From: Paraburkholderia translucens
Lineage (GTDB): Bacteria > Pseudomonadota > Gammaproteobacteria > Burkholderiales > Burkholderiaceae
NCBI RefSeq assembly: GCF_020881035.1
Contig: NZ_JAJITC010000005.1
Coordinates: forward strand, 62,001-126,000
DNA: 64,000 bases
Direction: 5' to 3'
A program made the translations under genes and the position numbers. Of the stretch, positions 35,670 to 44,697 are shown in pieces. A model generated the notes under the pieces. That model was not told the DNA's origin. It did not search any database and worked only from the letters and a program-made list of their open reading frames with translations. Numbering within the stretch: the stretch's first letter is position 1; every line of letters begins with the position of its first letter.

Positions 35670-36851
35670 TCAAGCATTGAAGAACGCGCGGCTGATCAGA
35701 TTGCGCTGCACTTCGTTGGTCCCGCCGTAGATCGACACCTTGCGTGCGTCGAAGTAGTTCGCCGCGACCGCGATCAGTTCGTCCGGGCTCGGGCCTTCGT
35801 AGCCGGCCATATCGAGCATGGCCTGCTCGTCGAACGGCACGGCGAACGGGCCGGCGATTTCTGTCAGCAGTGCGTAGATGCCCTGGCGCAGCTCCGTGCC
35901 GCGCACCTTGAGCATCGGCGCTTCGACCGAAGGCACGCGGCTCGCCTGGTTCGCGCTCAGCATGCGCAGGCCGGTGAATTCGAGCGCCATGACCTCGACC
36001 TCGAAGCGGCTGATGCGCGACTGGAGCAACGGATCGTTTTCGAGGCCCTGCTGCTTCGCGAGGTGTTTGGCTCGCGCAAGCTGCTGCTTGCACGAACCGA
36101 TACCGGCGATACCGGTGCGCTCGTGGCCCAGCAGAAACTTGCCGTAGGTCCAGCCCTTGTTCAGTTCGCCGACGAGGTTCTCCTTCGGCACGCGCACGTT
36201 GTCGAGGTAGACCTCGTTCAGGTCGGTACCTCCTTCGAGCATCCTGATCGGGCGAACTTCGACGCCCGGCGCGTGCATGTCGATCAGCAGGAACGAGATG
36301 CCTTCCTGGGGCTTCGCGCCCGGATCGGTGCGCACGAGCGCGAACATCATGTCGCACCAGTGCGCGTACGAGGTCCACACCTTGTGGCCGTTGACGACGA
36401 AGTGATCGCCGTCGAGCACGGCCGTCGTGCGCACTGCCGCGAGGTCCGAGCCCGCGCCCGGCTCCGAAAATCCCTGCGCCCACCAGGTTTCGCTGCGCAG
36501 GATCTTCGGGATGTATTTCGCCTTTTGCTCCGGCGTGCCGAACGCATTGAGCACCGGGCCCAGCATGTTGATGCCGCTCGCCACGATACGCGGCGCGCCG
36601 CCCAGCAGGGTCTCTTCGTCGAAGATGTAGCGCTGGACGTGCGTCCAGCCCGGGCCACCGTGTTCCTTTTTCCACGACGGCGCGATCCAGCCTTTCTCGT
36701 AGAGCTTCGTGTACCACTCGACGTAGTCCTCGCGCTCGATGCGCAAACCGAGTTCGGTCTTGCGCTTCAGGCGCGGTGACAAGTTTTGCTTCACGAACTC
36801 GCGCACTTCGGCGCGGAATGCCTGGTCCTCGGCAGAGAATTCCAGCTTCAT
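35670..36851 (-). CDS. Acyl-CoA dehydrogenase
   Basis: A 393-residue flavoenzyme of the acyl-CoA dehydrogenase family: helical N-terminal domain (QAFRAEVREFVKQNL), FAD-binding middle (WWAQGFSEPGAGSDLAAVRT, GHKVWTSYAHWCDMMFALVR) and C-terminal IYGGTNEVQRNLISRAFF. Oxidises the alpha-beta bond of the CoA-linked side chain. The start at 36851 has a GGAGA site. The pair with the next gene may form a heterotetramer; see findings. Confidence 0.92.
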   Translation of the reverse strand: MKLEFSAEDQAFRAEVREFVKQNLSPRLKRKTELGLRIEREDYVEWYTKLYEKGWIAPSWKKEHGGPGWTHVQRYIFDEETLLGGAPRIVASGINMLGPVLNAFGTPEQKAKYIPKILRSETWWAQGFSEPGAGSDLAAVRTTAVLDGDHFVVNGHKVWTSYAHWCDMMFALVRTDPGAKPQEGISFLLIDMHAPGVEVRPIRMLEGGTDLNEVYLDNVRVPKENLVGELNKGWTYGKFLLGHERTGIAGIGSCKQQLARAKHLAKQQGLENDPLLQSRISRFEVEVMALEFTGLRMLSANQASRVPSVEAPMLKVRGTELRQGIYALLTEIAGPFAVPFDEQAMLDMAGYEGPSPDELIAVAANYFDARKVSIYGGTNEVQRNLISRAFFNA

Positions 36852-36877
36852 TCGATATGTCTCCTCTGGTCCGGGGC

Positions 36878-39028
36878 TCAGTGATGGGCGGGGCCTTGGG
36901 CGCCGCATACCACGAGTGCGTCGAGCGCCAGCACGCGGTCCGGATAGGCCACCAGCGGATTGACGTCGATTTCGGTGATGTCGGGGTTCGCGCGCATCTG
37001 GCCGGCAATCGCCGCCACGGCCTTCGCAACGGCCTTGATGTCCACGCCTGCCGCGCCGCGCACGCCTTCGAGCATCGCTGCCGCCTTCAGGCGGCCAAGC
37101 TCGACGACGATGTCGTCTTCCGACATGTCTGGCGGCACGAGGCGCACGTCCTTGAGCACTTCGATGAAGATGCCGCCAAGACCCACGAGCACGACCGGCC
37201 CCCAGTCGGCGTCGCGCTTGGCGCCCACCACGAGTTCAAGACCGCGCGGGCCCATCGCTTCGACCAGCGCGCCGTCGAGCACCAGATCCGGACGGTGCGA
37301 CTTCACGCTCGTGTGCAGCTTGTCCCACCCGGCGCGCAGCGCGGCGGCGTCGGCGAGGCCGACTACCACGCCACCGACGTCGCTCTTGTGCGGCAGTTCG
37401 CTTGCCTGGGCCTTGAGCACGACCGGGTAGCCGATTTCGTCGGCGATCTTCAGCGCTTCGTCGAGCGACTTCGCGAGACCGCCTTTCGGCACCGGCAGAC
37501 CGGCCGCGGCGAGCCAGCGCTTGCCCTGGTATTCGGCGAAGATGCCGTTCGGCGGCACGGCGCCCGGCAGCGGGATCGCCTGCGGCGCTTCGGTACGGGC
37601 CCGCCCGGCACGCGCCAGCGATTCGCCATACAAGGCCACGCGGGCGCACGCACGCAGCGCGCGGTCCGGCGAACGGAAGAACGGCACGCCGCTCGCGGCG
37701 ATCGCTTCCGTGAAGAAATCTTCGAGTTTGTTGTTGTCACCCATCACGGCGAGCACGGCCGGCTTGGTTGCGCGCGCAAGAGCCGGCACGAGGTAGTCGG
37801 CCTTGTCGCGCTGGGCGATCGACGGCCCGCCCATGATCGAGAGCACGAGCGAACCGATGTTCGGATCGGCCAGCACCGTATCGATCAGTTCGCCGATCAG
37901 GCCCGGGTTGCGCACGCCGATCGTGGTGTAGTCGAGCGGGTTGTCGGCCACGGCGTAGTCGGGCAGCAGCTCGGTCAGCTTCCGGAGGGTCGGCTCGCTC
38001 AGGCGCGGCAGCGTCAGGCCGATGTCCTCGGCGAAATCGAGCGTGATGTTCTTGACCGCGCCCGACGCCGTCATCACGGCGGTACCGGCCGCCGGCGGCA
38101 CCGGGAAGCGCGCCAGAATCGTCGTCGTGTCGAACAGTTCGTCGAGTGAATCAACGACCACCACGCCTTCGCGCGCCAGCAGCACGCTCGCCGTCGCGTG
38201 ATCGCCTGCCAGTGCGCCGGTGTGCGACTGCGCTGCCTCGCGGGCGCGCGCGCTCTTGCCGGGCATCAACATCACGATCGGCTTGCCGGCCGCGCGTGCT
38301 TCGCGCGCGAGCAGCAGGAACGTCTGCGGGCGGCGGATCTGCTCGGCGTAAACCGCAATCGCGCTCGTTTGCGGATCGGCGATGAACCAGGCCAGGTAGT
38401 CTTCGATACCGAGGCTCGCCTCGTTACCGGTCGAAACGGTTGCCGTCATCGGCTGGCCGCGGCCCATGAACGCGTCGCGGAGGTTCGCGGCCATCGCGCC
38501 GCTCTGCGCCACCACGCCCACGCCACGGCGGCCGCCGGGCGGGTACGGCGCCACGGCTTCGAAGGTCACCGGCACGCCGGCCTCGAAGTTCGTGAAGCCC
38601 ATGCAGTTCGGACCGATCAGCGCAACGCCGCCTTCGGTTGCCACTCGCGCCAGTTCTTCCTGCTTCGCGCGGCCTTCGTCACCCGCCTCGGCATAGCCCG
38701 ACGCGAAGATCACGGCGGCGCCGGCCTTCAGCGTTCCGAGCGTGCGCACCGTGTCGAGCACGCCCGACTCGGGAATGCACAACACGACCAGATCGATACC
38801 TTCCGGCAGCGCCTCGACGCTGCTCACGCACGGGCGGCCATTGATTTCCTGGCTGCTGCGCGACACGAGATGGATATCGCCCGCATAACCGAAACGCTCG
38901 AGGTTCTGCAGAACGAAATTACCGAAAGCGCGCGGATCGGCAGACGCACCGACGATCGCGATCGACTTCGGCTTGAGCACACGCTCGACCGGCTGCACGC
39001 CGGCGACATCAATAAGGCTCTTGCTCAT
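36878..39028 (-). CDS. ADP-forming acyl-CoA ligase (FerA-like superfamily)
   Basis: A 716-residue fused ligase: CoA-binding Rossmann domain (SIAIVGASADPRAFGNFVLQ), succinyl-CoA-ligase-like domain with the candidate phospho-His in QSHTGALAGDH, and a C-terminal ATP-grasp domain (KAQASELPHKSDVGGVVVGL, VGLGGIFIEVLKD). The superfamily includes FerA feruloyl-CoA synthetase of Sphingobium and archaeal acetyl-CoA synthetases. It is the first gene of the long minus-strand run and would activate the island substrate. The promoter region upstream carries two identical 14-bp palindromes. Confidence 0.9.
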   Translation of the reverse strand: MSKSLIDVAGVQPVERVLKPKSIAIVGASADPRAFGNFVLQNLERFGYAGDIHLVSRSSQEINGRPCVSSVEALPEGIDLVVLCIPESGVLDTVRTLGTLKAGAAVIFASGYAEAGDEGRAKQEELARVATEGGVALIGPNCMGFTNFEAGVPVTFEAVAPYPPGGRRGVGVVAQSGAMAANLRDAFMGRGQPMTATVSTGNEASLGIEDYLAWFIADPQTSAIAVYAEQIRRPQTFLLLAREARAAGKPIVMLMPGKSARAREAAQSHTGALAGDHATASVLLAREGVVVVDSLDELFDTTTILARFPVPPAAGTAVMTASGAVKNITLDFAEDIGLTLPRLSEPTLRKLTELLPDYAVADNPLDYTTIGVRNPGLIGELIDTVLADPNIGSLVLSIMGGPSIAQRDKADYLVPALARATKPAVLAVMGDNNKLEDFFTEAIAASGVPFFRSPDRALRACARVALYGESLARAGRARTEAPQAIPLPGAVPPNGIFAEYQGKRWLAAAGLPVPKGGLAKSLDEALKIADEIGYPVVLKAQASELPHKSDVGGVVVGLADAAALRAGWDKLHTSVKSHRPDLVLDGALVEAMGPRGLELVVGAKRDADWGPVVLVGLGGIFIEVLKDVRLVPPDMSEDDIVVELGRLKAAAMLEGVRGAAGVDIKAVAKAVAAIAGQMRANPDITEIDVNPLVAYPDRVLALDALVVCGAQGPAHH

Positions 39029-39062
39029 CTGATCTGACCTGTGACGTTGAGTGAATCGCGGA

Positions 39063-39076
39063 TCTGGCATACCAGA
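39063..39076. promoter_or_regulatory. Operator candidate TCTGGCATACCAGA, copy 1
   Basis: A near-perfect 14-bp palindrome (TCTGG, CATA, CCAGA), 34 bases upstream of the acyl-CoA ligase start. An identical copy lies 35 bases away, centre to centre. The core resembles sites of FadR-subgroup GntR regulators; the divergent gene is one. Confidence 0.6.
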
Positions 39077-39097
39077 GTCCGATGTGATGCGACACAT

Positions 39098-39111
39098 TCT
39101 GGCATACCAGA
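39098..39111. promoter_or_regulatory. Operator candidate TCTGGCATACCAGA, copy 2
   Basis: Identical to the copy at 39063-39076. The spacing of 35 bases is about 3.3 helical turns, so two dimers could bind near the same face. The rest of the 280-base divergent region is AT-richer and presumably holds both promoters. Confidence 0.6.
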
Positions 39112-39343
39112 CACACTAGCTCAATACACCAGAAGCACAAAACCGACCCTAGTATTTCCCCTAGGTAACAGTAGAAGGCGCCTGGTAATTCATTACATCT
39201 ATTTGACTTATAAGGATTTTATGTCCACGGTGCGCGTTCTCGGGATGCTGCGCAGATAAACCAAGAGAAACACCACGTTGCATACCCGATAGGCATGTTG
39301 GTATATTTTGGCCATCCATCCACATACCCAACCGAGTTATTCC

Positions 39344-40087
39344 ATGAAACTGGCAGTCGAGCCCACTCTTGAGTGCAGCGCCGGGCCTGGCGAAGCGCCC
39401 CAGGCGCCCGCGCGCAGTAGGGCCAGTCTCGCGAGCGATATTCGGGCCACCCTGCAGGCCGAAATCGAACAGGGCAAGCTCGCCCCGGGCACGCCGATCG
39501 ACGAGCGTGCGCTCGCGGCCCGATTCAATGTGTCGCGCACGCCGGTGCGCGAGGCACTGCAGCATCTCGTTGCGCGCGATCTGGTGGTGATCTCGCCGCG
39601 CCAGGGCATTACCGTGGCGCGCCTGTCGATTGCCAACGTGCGCGCCATGCTGGAATACATCGGCGAGCTCGAGACACTGTGCGCGCGTTTCGCCGCGCGC
39701 CGCGCGGGCGACGAGTTGCGCGAGCAACTGGACCACGCCCTGATGGCATGCCAGCAGGCGGCCATAGAGGGCGACACAGACCAGTATGCGATCGCCAATG
39801 CGCAATTCCACGACTTGATTTACGAAGGCAGCCGCAACCAGTACCTGGCCGAGCAGATCCGCACAGCGCGCCGCCGTTCGGCGCGCTATCGCATGGCCGA
39901 CCTGCGCAGCCGCGGCCAGATCGCGCGTTCGCTGCAAGAGCACTTCGACATCGCGCGTGCGATCCAGAGCGGCAACGAAGCCAAAGCCGCCGAAGTGATG
40001 ATGAAACACGTGCCCGCCGGCACCACCGGTTTCTCCGAATTCCTCGCGGCCGTGCCGCGCCATTTCTTCGATCTGGCCGCGGACTGA
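39344..40087 (+). CDS. GntR-family (FCD) regulator 1
   Basis: A 247-residue regulator: winged helix at about 30-100 (GTPIDERALAARFNVSRTPV, REALQHLVARDLVVI) and an all-helical FCD domain with likely metal ligands in FHDLIYEGSRN and a later His (KHVPAG). It stands divergent from the acyl-CoA ligase and starts the plus-strand half of the island, so it is placed to control both. ATG 39344 is chosen; an in-frame TTG at 39308 is possible. Confidence 0.9.
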   Translation: MKLAVEPTLECSAGPGEAPQAPARSRASLASDIRATLQAEIEQGKLAPGTPIDERALAARFNVSRTPVREALQHLVARDLVVISPRQGITVARLSIANVRAMLEYIGELETLCARFAARRAGDELREQLDHALMACQQAAIEGDTDQYAIANAQFHDLIYEGSRNQYLAEQIRTARRRSARYRMADLRSRGQIARSLQEHFDIARAIQSGNEAKAAEVMMKHVPAGTTGFSEFLAAVPRHFFDLAAD

Positions 40088-40123
40088 CGCGCGCCCTTCA
40101 CCACCTGCAAACACGGAGGAGAC

Positions 40124-40501
40124 ATGCCCCAATCCATCGACGTTCCCGGCCTCGCGCACAAGGTACCGATCCCGGTCGGTTCGCGCGTCGGCAATGTGCT
40201 GTGCTCGTCTGCGATTGCGGGCAAGGATCCCGTCACCGGCAAGCTCGCCGAGACCCCGGCCGATCAGGTGCGCCTCGCGTTCGAAAACCTCAAGCGCTTC
40301 CTCGATGCGGGCGGCGCCGCGCTGGACCATGTGTTGAAGCTGGCCGTCTACGTCAAGGACGACTCGGTGCGCGAACACATCAACGCGCACTGGCTGGCCT
40401 TCTGGCCTGATGCCGCGCATCGGCCGGCGCGCCACGTGACCGTGCACGATCTGCAGCACGGCATGGTTATCCAGCTCGAAATCCTTGCGGTAATCGCTTG
40501 A
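40124..40501 (+). CDS. RidA-family protein
   Basis: A 125-residue YjgF/YER057c/UK114 protein. It has FENLKRFLDAGGAALDHVLK and the Arg-containing late motif RPARHVTVHDLQHGMVIQLEI. The family deaminates reactive enamines and imines, and some catabolic members have other roles such as removing a reactive intermediate. A GGAGGAG site precedes the ATG. It is the first enzyme gene after the regulator. Confidence 0.9.
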   Translation: MPQSIDVPGLAHKVPIPVGSRVGNVLCSSAIAGKDPVTGKLAETPADQVRLAFENLKRFLDAGGAALDHVLKLAVYVKDDSVREHINAHWLAFWPDAAHRPARHVTVHDLQHGMVIQLEILAVIA

Positions 40502-40575
40502 GCGCCGCAACGCGCGCCGCACACGAGTTATCGCAGTCTTTTGCAGAACACCCCGAACTCAACCGAGGCTCATCC

Positions 40576-41577
40576 ATGATCATCGATTCCCACGCACACG
40601 TCGTCTTGCCCCCGCAAAGCTTCCGCTACATGGCGGAACTCGTCGGCGGCCGCGCGAATCCATCGACCACGCCGAACATCCCCGACGAAGCAGTGCGCAA
40701 GCAGGCCGAGGAGCTCGTGCGCAGCATGGATTCGGTCGGCACCGACATCCAGTTCATCTCGCCGCGCCCCTACCTGCAGATGCACTCGGTCAAGCCGGCG
40801 CGCGTGACCGAACTGTGGACGCGTCACTGCAACGACCTGATCAAGCGCTTCGTCGACATGTTCCCGGATCGCTTCCGTGGCGTGGCCGGCCTGCCGCAGT
40901 TCATGAACGACTCGCCGGCTGAGCGCTGCGTCGCCGAACTCAAGCGCTGCGTGAACGAACTCGGCTTCGTCGGCACGCTGCTGAACCCGGACCCGACCGA
41001 AGGCGAAGGCCCGGCACCGGCCGGCCTCGGCGACCCGTTCTGGTATCCGCTCTATGACGCGATGACCGAGCTGGACGTGCCGGCGCTGATCCACTCGGCA
41101 GGCAGCTGCAACCCGCGCGAGTCGTACACGCTGAAGTTCATCAACGAAGAAAACATTGCCGTGATCTCGCTGCTCGAATCGAAGGTGTTCGAGAAGTATC
41201 CGAACCTGAAGATCATCGTCGCGCACGGCGGCGGCGCGATTCCGTACCAGATGGGCCGCTTCCGTTCGTGGGCCGCGCGCCGCAACAGCCCGCAGACGTT
41301 CGACGAGCAGCTCAGAAAGCTCTACTTCGATACCTGCAACTACTCGAAGGATTCGATCGAGCTGCTGCTGAAGGTCGCCGGCACTGACAACGTGATGTTT
41401 GGCACCGAAAAGCCAGGCACGGGCAGCGCGCGCGATCCGATCTCGGGCCGCGACTACGACGACATGAAACCGGTCATCGAAAGCATCGAGTGGCTGAACG
41501 ACGAGCAGCGCAAGAACATCTTCGAATGCAACTGCACGCGCGTCTACACGCGCGCCTTCCGCAACTACAAGGGCTGA
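40576..41577 (+). CDS. ligJ: 4-Oxalomesaconate hydratase, LigJ-like amidohydrolase
   Basis: A 333-residue amidohydrolase-fold protein. Metal ligands in the LigJ arrangement: H6 and H8 (DSHAHV), H173 (LIHSAG), H217 (VAHGGGAIPYQMGRF) and E278 (FGTEKPGTGS). In most decarboxylases of this fold (ACMSD group) the last residue is Asp, so Glu favours the LigJ hydratase. It would hydrate 4-oxalomesaconate to CHA for the aldolases at 28489-30519. The ATG at 40576 is chosen because it precedes the metal motif as in the family; the upstream frame overlaps RidA. Confidence 0.85.
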   Translation: MIIDSHAHVVLPPQSFRYMAELVGGRANPSTTPNIPDEAVRKQAEELVRSMDSVGTDIQFISPRPYLQMHSVKPARVTELWTRHCNDLIKRFVDMFPDRFRGVAGLPQFMNDSPAERCVAELKRCVNELGFVGTLLNPDPTEGEGPAPAGLGDPFWYPLYDAMTELDVPALIHSAGSCNPRESYTLKFINEENIAVISLLESKVFEKYPNLKIIVAHGGGAIPYQMGRFRSWAARRNSPQTFDEQLRKLYFDTCNYSKDSIELLLKVAGTDNVMFGTEKPGTGSARDPISGRDYDDMKPVIESIEWLNDEQRKNIFECNCTRVYTRAFRNYKG

Positions 41578-41610
41578 CGCGCAAGACGCGAACGCTCGAG
41601 AGGACAGATC

Positions 41611-42849
41611 ATGGCAATGACTCGTGAGGACAATGAGCTGCTGACGCGCGTCGAGAACGGCGCGCCGATGGGCGACATGATCCGCCAGCACTACTGGATT
41701 CCGGCCGTGCCATCGGCAAAGCTCGTGGCCGATGGCGCACCGGTGCTCGTGCGCCTGCTCGGCACGAACTATGTGGCGTTCCGCGCGACCGACGGCCGCG
41801 TCGGCATCGTGGACGAACTGTGCCCGCACCGCCGCACGTCGCTGATGATGGCGCGTAACGAGAACAACGGCCTGCGCTGCATCTTCCACGGCTGGAAGAT
41901 AGACGCGACCGGTGCCGTCGTCGAGGCGCCGAACCAGGTCGGCGATCAGGCGCATTTCTGCAAGCGCGTGAAGACCGGCCAGTACCGCGTCGAAGAGCGC
42001 GGCGGTCTCGTCTGGGTGTGGCTCGGCAAGGGCGACACCGCGCCGCGCTTTCCTGAGCTGCCGTTCATGGACCTGCCGCCCGAGCACCGCTCGGTCACGA
42101 GCGTCGAAGTACCGACTAACTGGGTCCAGGCCGTCGAAGCGTCGATGGATTCGTCGCATGTCGGCGTGCTGCACGAGTCGACCACGCAGATCACCGCGGG
42201 CGGCGGCAACGAGCGCATGATCATGACGAAGGCGCTCGCGCCGCGCTTCGAATTCGAAGACCGGCCGTATGGCTACCGCTATGCTGCCCTGCGCGACACG
42301 CCGGACGAGAAGGTCTACGCGCGCGTCAACAACTTCGTGATGCCGTGGTACGGCATCATCTGTCCGCCCGACGCGCAGGGCCCGACCACGGTGTTCTTCT
42401 CGACCCCGGTCGACGACGTGACGCACCGCGCCTGGTTCGTGCAGTACAACCCGCACCGCCCACTCGGCATGACGATCATGTCGGCCACGCCCGACGTCTG
42501 GAACTTCCCGCCGCTGCCGCCGGGCACACGCGAGCAATCGTTCGGCCAGAACCGCGATCTGATGAAGCGCGGCCACGCGACGGGCTTCCACCAGCACCTC
42601 GGCACGGAAGACTTCGCGATGTTCCTAGGCCAAGGTCCGATCTACGACCGCACGCAGGAACAACTGTGCTCGGCCGACGGCGCCGTGCTGCGCGTGCGCG
42701 CACTGCTGCTCAAGGCGGCGCGCGAGTTCATGGCGGGCAAGACGCCGACCCTCGCCGACAGCCCGGAACTCGATTACTCGAAGGCCGTCTCGGTTGGCGG
42801 CGTGCTGCAGGCTGGCGTCGACTGGCGCACCCTGGTCGACACAAAGTAG
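41611..42849 (+). CDS. Rieske non-haem iron oxygenase, phthalate 4,5-dioxygenase type
   Basis: A 412-residue oxygenase. Rieske ligands C71/H73 (ELCPHRR) and C90/H93 (RCIFHGWK); iron site with D180, H183 and H188 (ASMDSSHVGVLHES). The order with a downstream FMN/[2Fe-2S] reductase is the two-component phthalate dioxygenase or vanillate O-demethylase arrangement. It could dihydroxylate an aromatic acid or remove an O-methyl group. A GAGAGGACA site precedes the ATG. Confidence 0.92.
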   Translation: MAMTREDNELLTRVENGAPMGDMIRQHYWIPAVPSAKLVADGAPVLVRLLGTNYVAFRATDGRVGIVDELCPHRRTSLMMARNENNGLRCIFHGWKIDATGAVVEAPNQVGDQAHFCKRVKTGQYRVEERGGLVWVWLGKGDTAPRFPELPFMDLPPEHRSVTSVEVPTNWVQAVEASMDSSHVGVLHESTTQITAGGGNERMIMTKALAPRFEFEDRPYGYRYAALRDTPDEKVYARVNNFVMPWYGIICPPDAQGPTTVFFSTPVDDVTHRAWFVQYNPHRPLGMTIMSATPDVWNFPPLPPGTREQSFGQNRDLMKRGHATGFHQHLGTEDFAMFLGQGPIYDRTQEQLCSADGAVLRVRALLLKAAREFMAGKTPTLADSPELDYSKAVSVGGVLQAGVDWRTLVDTK

Positions 42850-42859
42850 TACCTACGAA

Positions 42860-43852
42860 ATGACCACCATGTTCGCACCTACCCTCAAGCTGCGTGTCGC
42901 GTCGGTTGAGGCACCGACCTCGCTGATCAAGTCCCTCACGCTCGAAGCCGGGGACGGCGCGCTACTGCCGGGCTATGCGCCGGGCGCGCATATCCAGGTT
43001 GAAATCCCGGCTACCGTCGGCGGTGTGTCGCAATGGCGCTCGTATTCGCTGATCAATTCCGATCCGCAGATCGATACGCGCGCCGGCGTGCGCGCCTACC
43101 GTCTCGGCATCCGGCGCGAGGACGAAGGCCGCGGTGGTTCGCGCTTCATGCACACACTGCAGGCCGGCGCCACGCTCACCGTGCGAGCGCCGGTCAACCA
43201 CTTCCCGCTCGCCGCGCCGCCATCGGTAATCCTGATTGCCGGTGGTATCGGCATTACACCGATGGCGGCAATGGCAGCGGAACTGAGCGCACTCGAACGC
43301 GACTACACGCTGCACTTCTCGGGCCGAACGCGCGACGCGCTGCCGTTCGTCGAAGAACTGCGCGCGTTCGCGGGCGAGCGCCTCGTGCTGCACGCGGACG
43401 ACGACAGCGCCACGCGCCTGTCGATTGACGCGCTGCTCGGCGGCGCCCAGCTCAACCAGCCAATCTACGTGTGCGGGCCGGCCGGCATGATCGACGCGGT
43501 GCTCGCGTCGGCACGCCAACGCGGTTGGCACGAGTGCGACCTGCATTACGAACTGTTCAGCGAAGCTGCACCGCAGGAAGGCGACGCGACCTTTGAAATC
43601 GAACTGAAGAACTCGGGCAAGGTACTGACCGTACCCGCCGACAAGTCGGTGCTCGATACCCTGCTCGAAAACGGCGTCGACGTCATGTACGACTGCCGCG
43701 CCGGTTACTGCGGCCTGTGCTCGACGCAAGTCTGCGGCGGCGAAATCGACCACCGCGATACCTACCTGTCGGAGGCGGACAAGGCTGCCGGCAAGATCAT
43801 GCAAGTCTGCGTCTCGCGCTGCAAGAGCGAGCGCCTCGTGCTCAAGCTGTAA
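42860..43852 (+). CDS. Phthalate-dioxygenase-type oxygenase reductase
   Basis: A 330-residue class IA reductase: FMN-binding RSYSLINSDP near 57, NAD-binding GGIGITPMAAMAAELS and CGPAGMIDAV, and a C-terminal plant-type [2Fe-2S] domain with Cys ligands in YDCRAGYCGLCSTQVC and a later CVSRC. It passes electrons from NADH to the preceding Rieske oxygenase, eleven bases away, and perhaps to the one at 23404. A longer in-frame start lies inside the oxygenase gene and is not supported. Confidence 0.92.
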   Translation: MTTMFAPTLKLRVASVEAPTSLIKSLTLEAGDGALLPGYAPGAHIQVEIPATVGGVSQWRSYSLINSDPQIDTRAGVRAYRLGIRREDEGRGGSRFMHTLQAGATLTVRAPVNHFPLAAPPSVILIAGGIGITPMAAMAAELSALERDYTLHFSGRTRDALPFVEELRAFAGERLVLHADDDSATRLSIDALLGGAQLNQPIYVCGPAGMIDAVLASARQRGWHECDLHYELFSEAAPQEGDATFEIELKNSGKVLTVPADKSVLDTLLENGVDVMYDCRAGYCGLCSTQVCGGEIDHRDTYLSEADKAAGKIMQVCVSRCKSERLVLKL

Positions 43853-43907
43853 CCGGTTGATTCGCGCCACTGAACATCATCAGACAACCCATCCAACGGA
43901 GCGCCCT

Positions 43908-44690
43908 ATGAGCGAAACTCTGGTTACCTATGAACTCGACGGCGCAGTGGCCTTGATCGGCTTGAATCGTCCGGAAAAGCGCAACGCGATCAACGAAGAC
44001 GTGATCTCGCAACTGCGCGACGCGGTCAACCGCGCCGGCGACGAAGCCATGTGCGGCGTGATCTACGGCCATGGCGGCAGCTTTTCGGCCGGCCTCGACC
44101 TGCGTGAGGCGCTATCTCGCGCGACCGGCCAGACTGCACCGCCGAAGAAGCGCCGCCGCCACTCGTGGCACGAAGTGTTCGACCTGATCGCACGCGGTCC
44201 GATCCCGTTCGTCGCGGCGCTGCACGGCGCCGTGGTGGGCGGGGGGCTGGAACTGGCGACCGCCGCGCATGTTCGCGTCGGCGACAAGACCTGCTTCTTC
44301 GGCTTGCCTGAGGGCCAGCGCGGCATTTTCGTCGGTGGCGGCGGTACCGTGCGTATCCAGCGCGTGGTCGGCTACACCATGATGGCCGACATGATGCTGA
44401 CCGGCCGCCTGCTCAATGCAGAAGAAGGTCAGCGCGAGCACATCATCACCTACCTGACGCCCGAAGGCGGCGCGCTCGAGAAGGCGAAGGAAATCGCAGC
44501 AAAGATCGCGCAGAACGTGCCCGACACCAACTGGCGCATCACCAACCTGCTGCCGCGCGTCAACGACCTCTCGCACGAGGACGGCCTGTTCCTCGAATAC
44601 ATGAGTTCGAACATGATGCGCTCGCCCGAAACCGCCGCACGTCTGCAGAATTTCGTGGACGGAAACGCCAAACTCGTCAAGCCGGAGTAA
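43908..44690 (+). CDS. Enoyl-CoA hydratase/isomerase (crotonase) family protein
   Basis: A 260-residue crotonase: oxyanion-hole segments SFSAGLDLREAL near 65 and HGAVVGGGLELATAAHVRVG near 106, with candidate catalytic Glu in LPEGQRGIFVGGGG. It may hydrate or cleave the side-chain CoA ester. An eight-base gap separates it from the dehydrogenase gene and they form a hydratase/dehydrogenase pair. Confidence 0.88.
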   Translation: MSETLVTYELDGAVALIGLNRPEKRNAINEDVISQLRDAVNRAGDEAMCGVIYGHGGSFSAGLDLREALSRATGQTAPPKKRRRHSWHEVFDLIARGPIPFVAALHGAVVGGGLELATAAHVRVGDKTCFFGLPEGQRGIFVGGGGTVRIQRVVGYTMMADMMLTGRLLNAEEGQREHIITYLTPEGGALEKAKEIAAKIAQNVPDTNWRITNLLPRVNDLSHEDGLFLEYMSSNMMRSPETAARLQNFVDGNAKLVKPE

Positions 44691-44697
44691 TGCAAGG

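Noticed and set aside
34510..37029. A single 839-codon open frame on the minus strand
   Set aside because: It joins the acyl-CoA dehydrogenase frame with a GC-rich shadow of the upstream dehydrogenase; the start MDFSLTEDH at 35655 and normal family length show two separate genes.
40576..41577. Aminocarboxymuconate-semialdehyde decarboxylase assignment
   Set aside because: The last metal-site residue is Glu in GTEKPG, as in LigJ, while decarboxylases have Asp; LigK-like aldolases in the same island also favour LigJ.
40570..42597. A 675-codon open frame antisense to LigJ and the Rieske oxygenase
   Set aside because: It has an Arg/Ala/His-rich shadow composition and no domain; the plus-strand genes have clear metal motifs.
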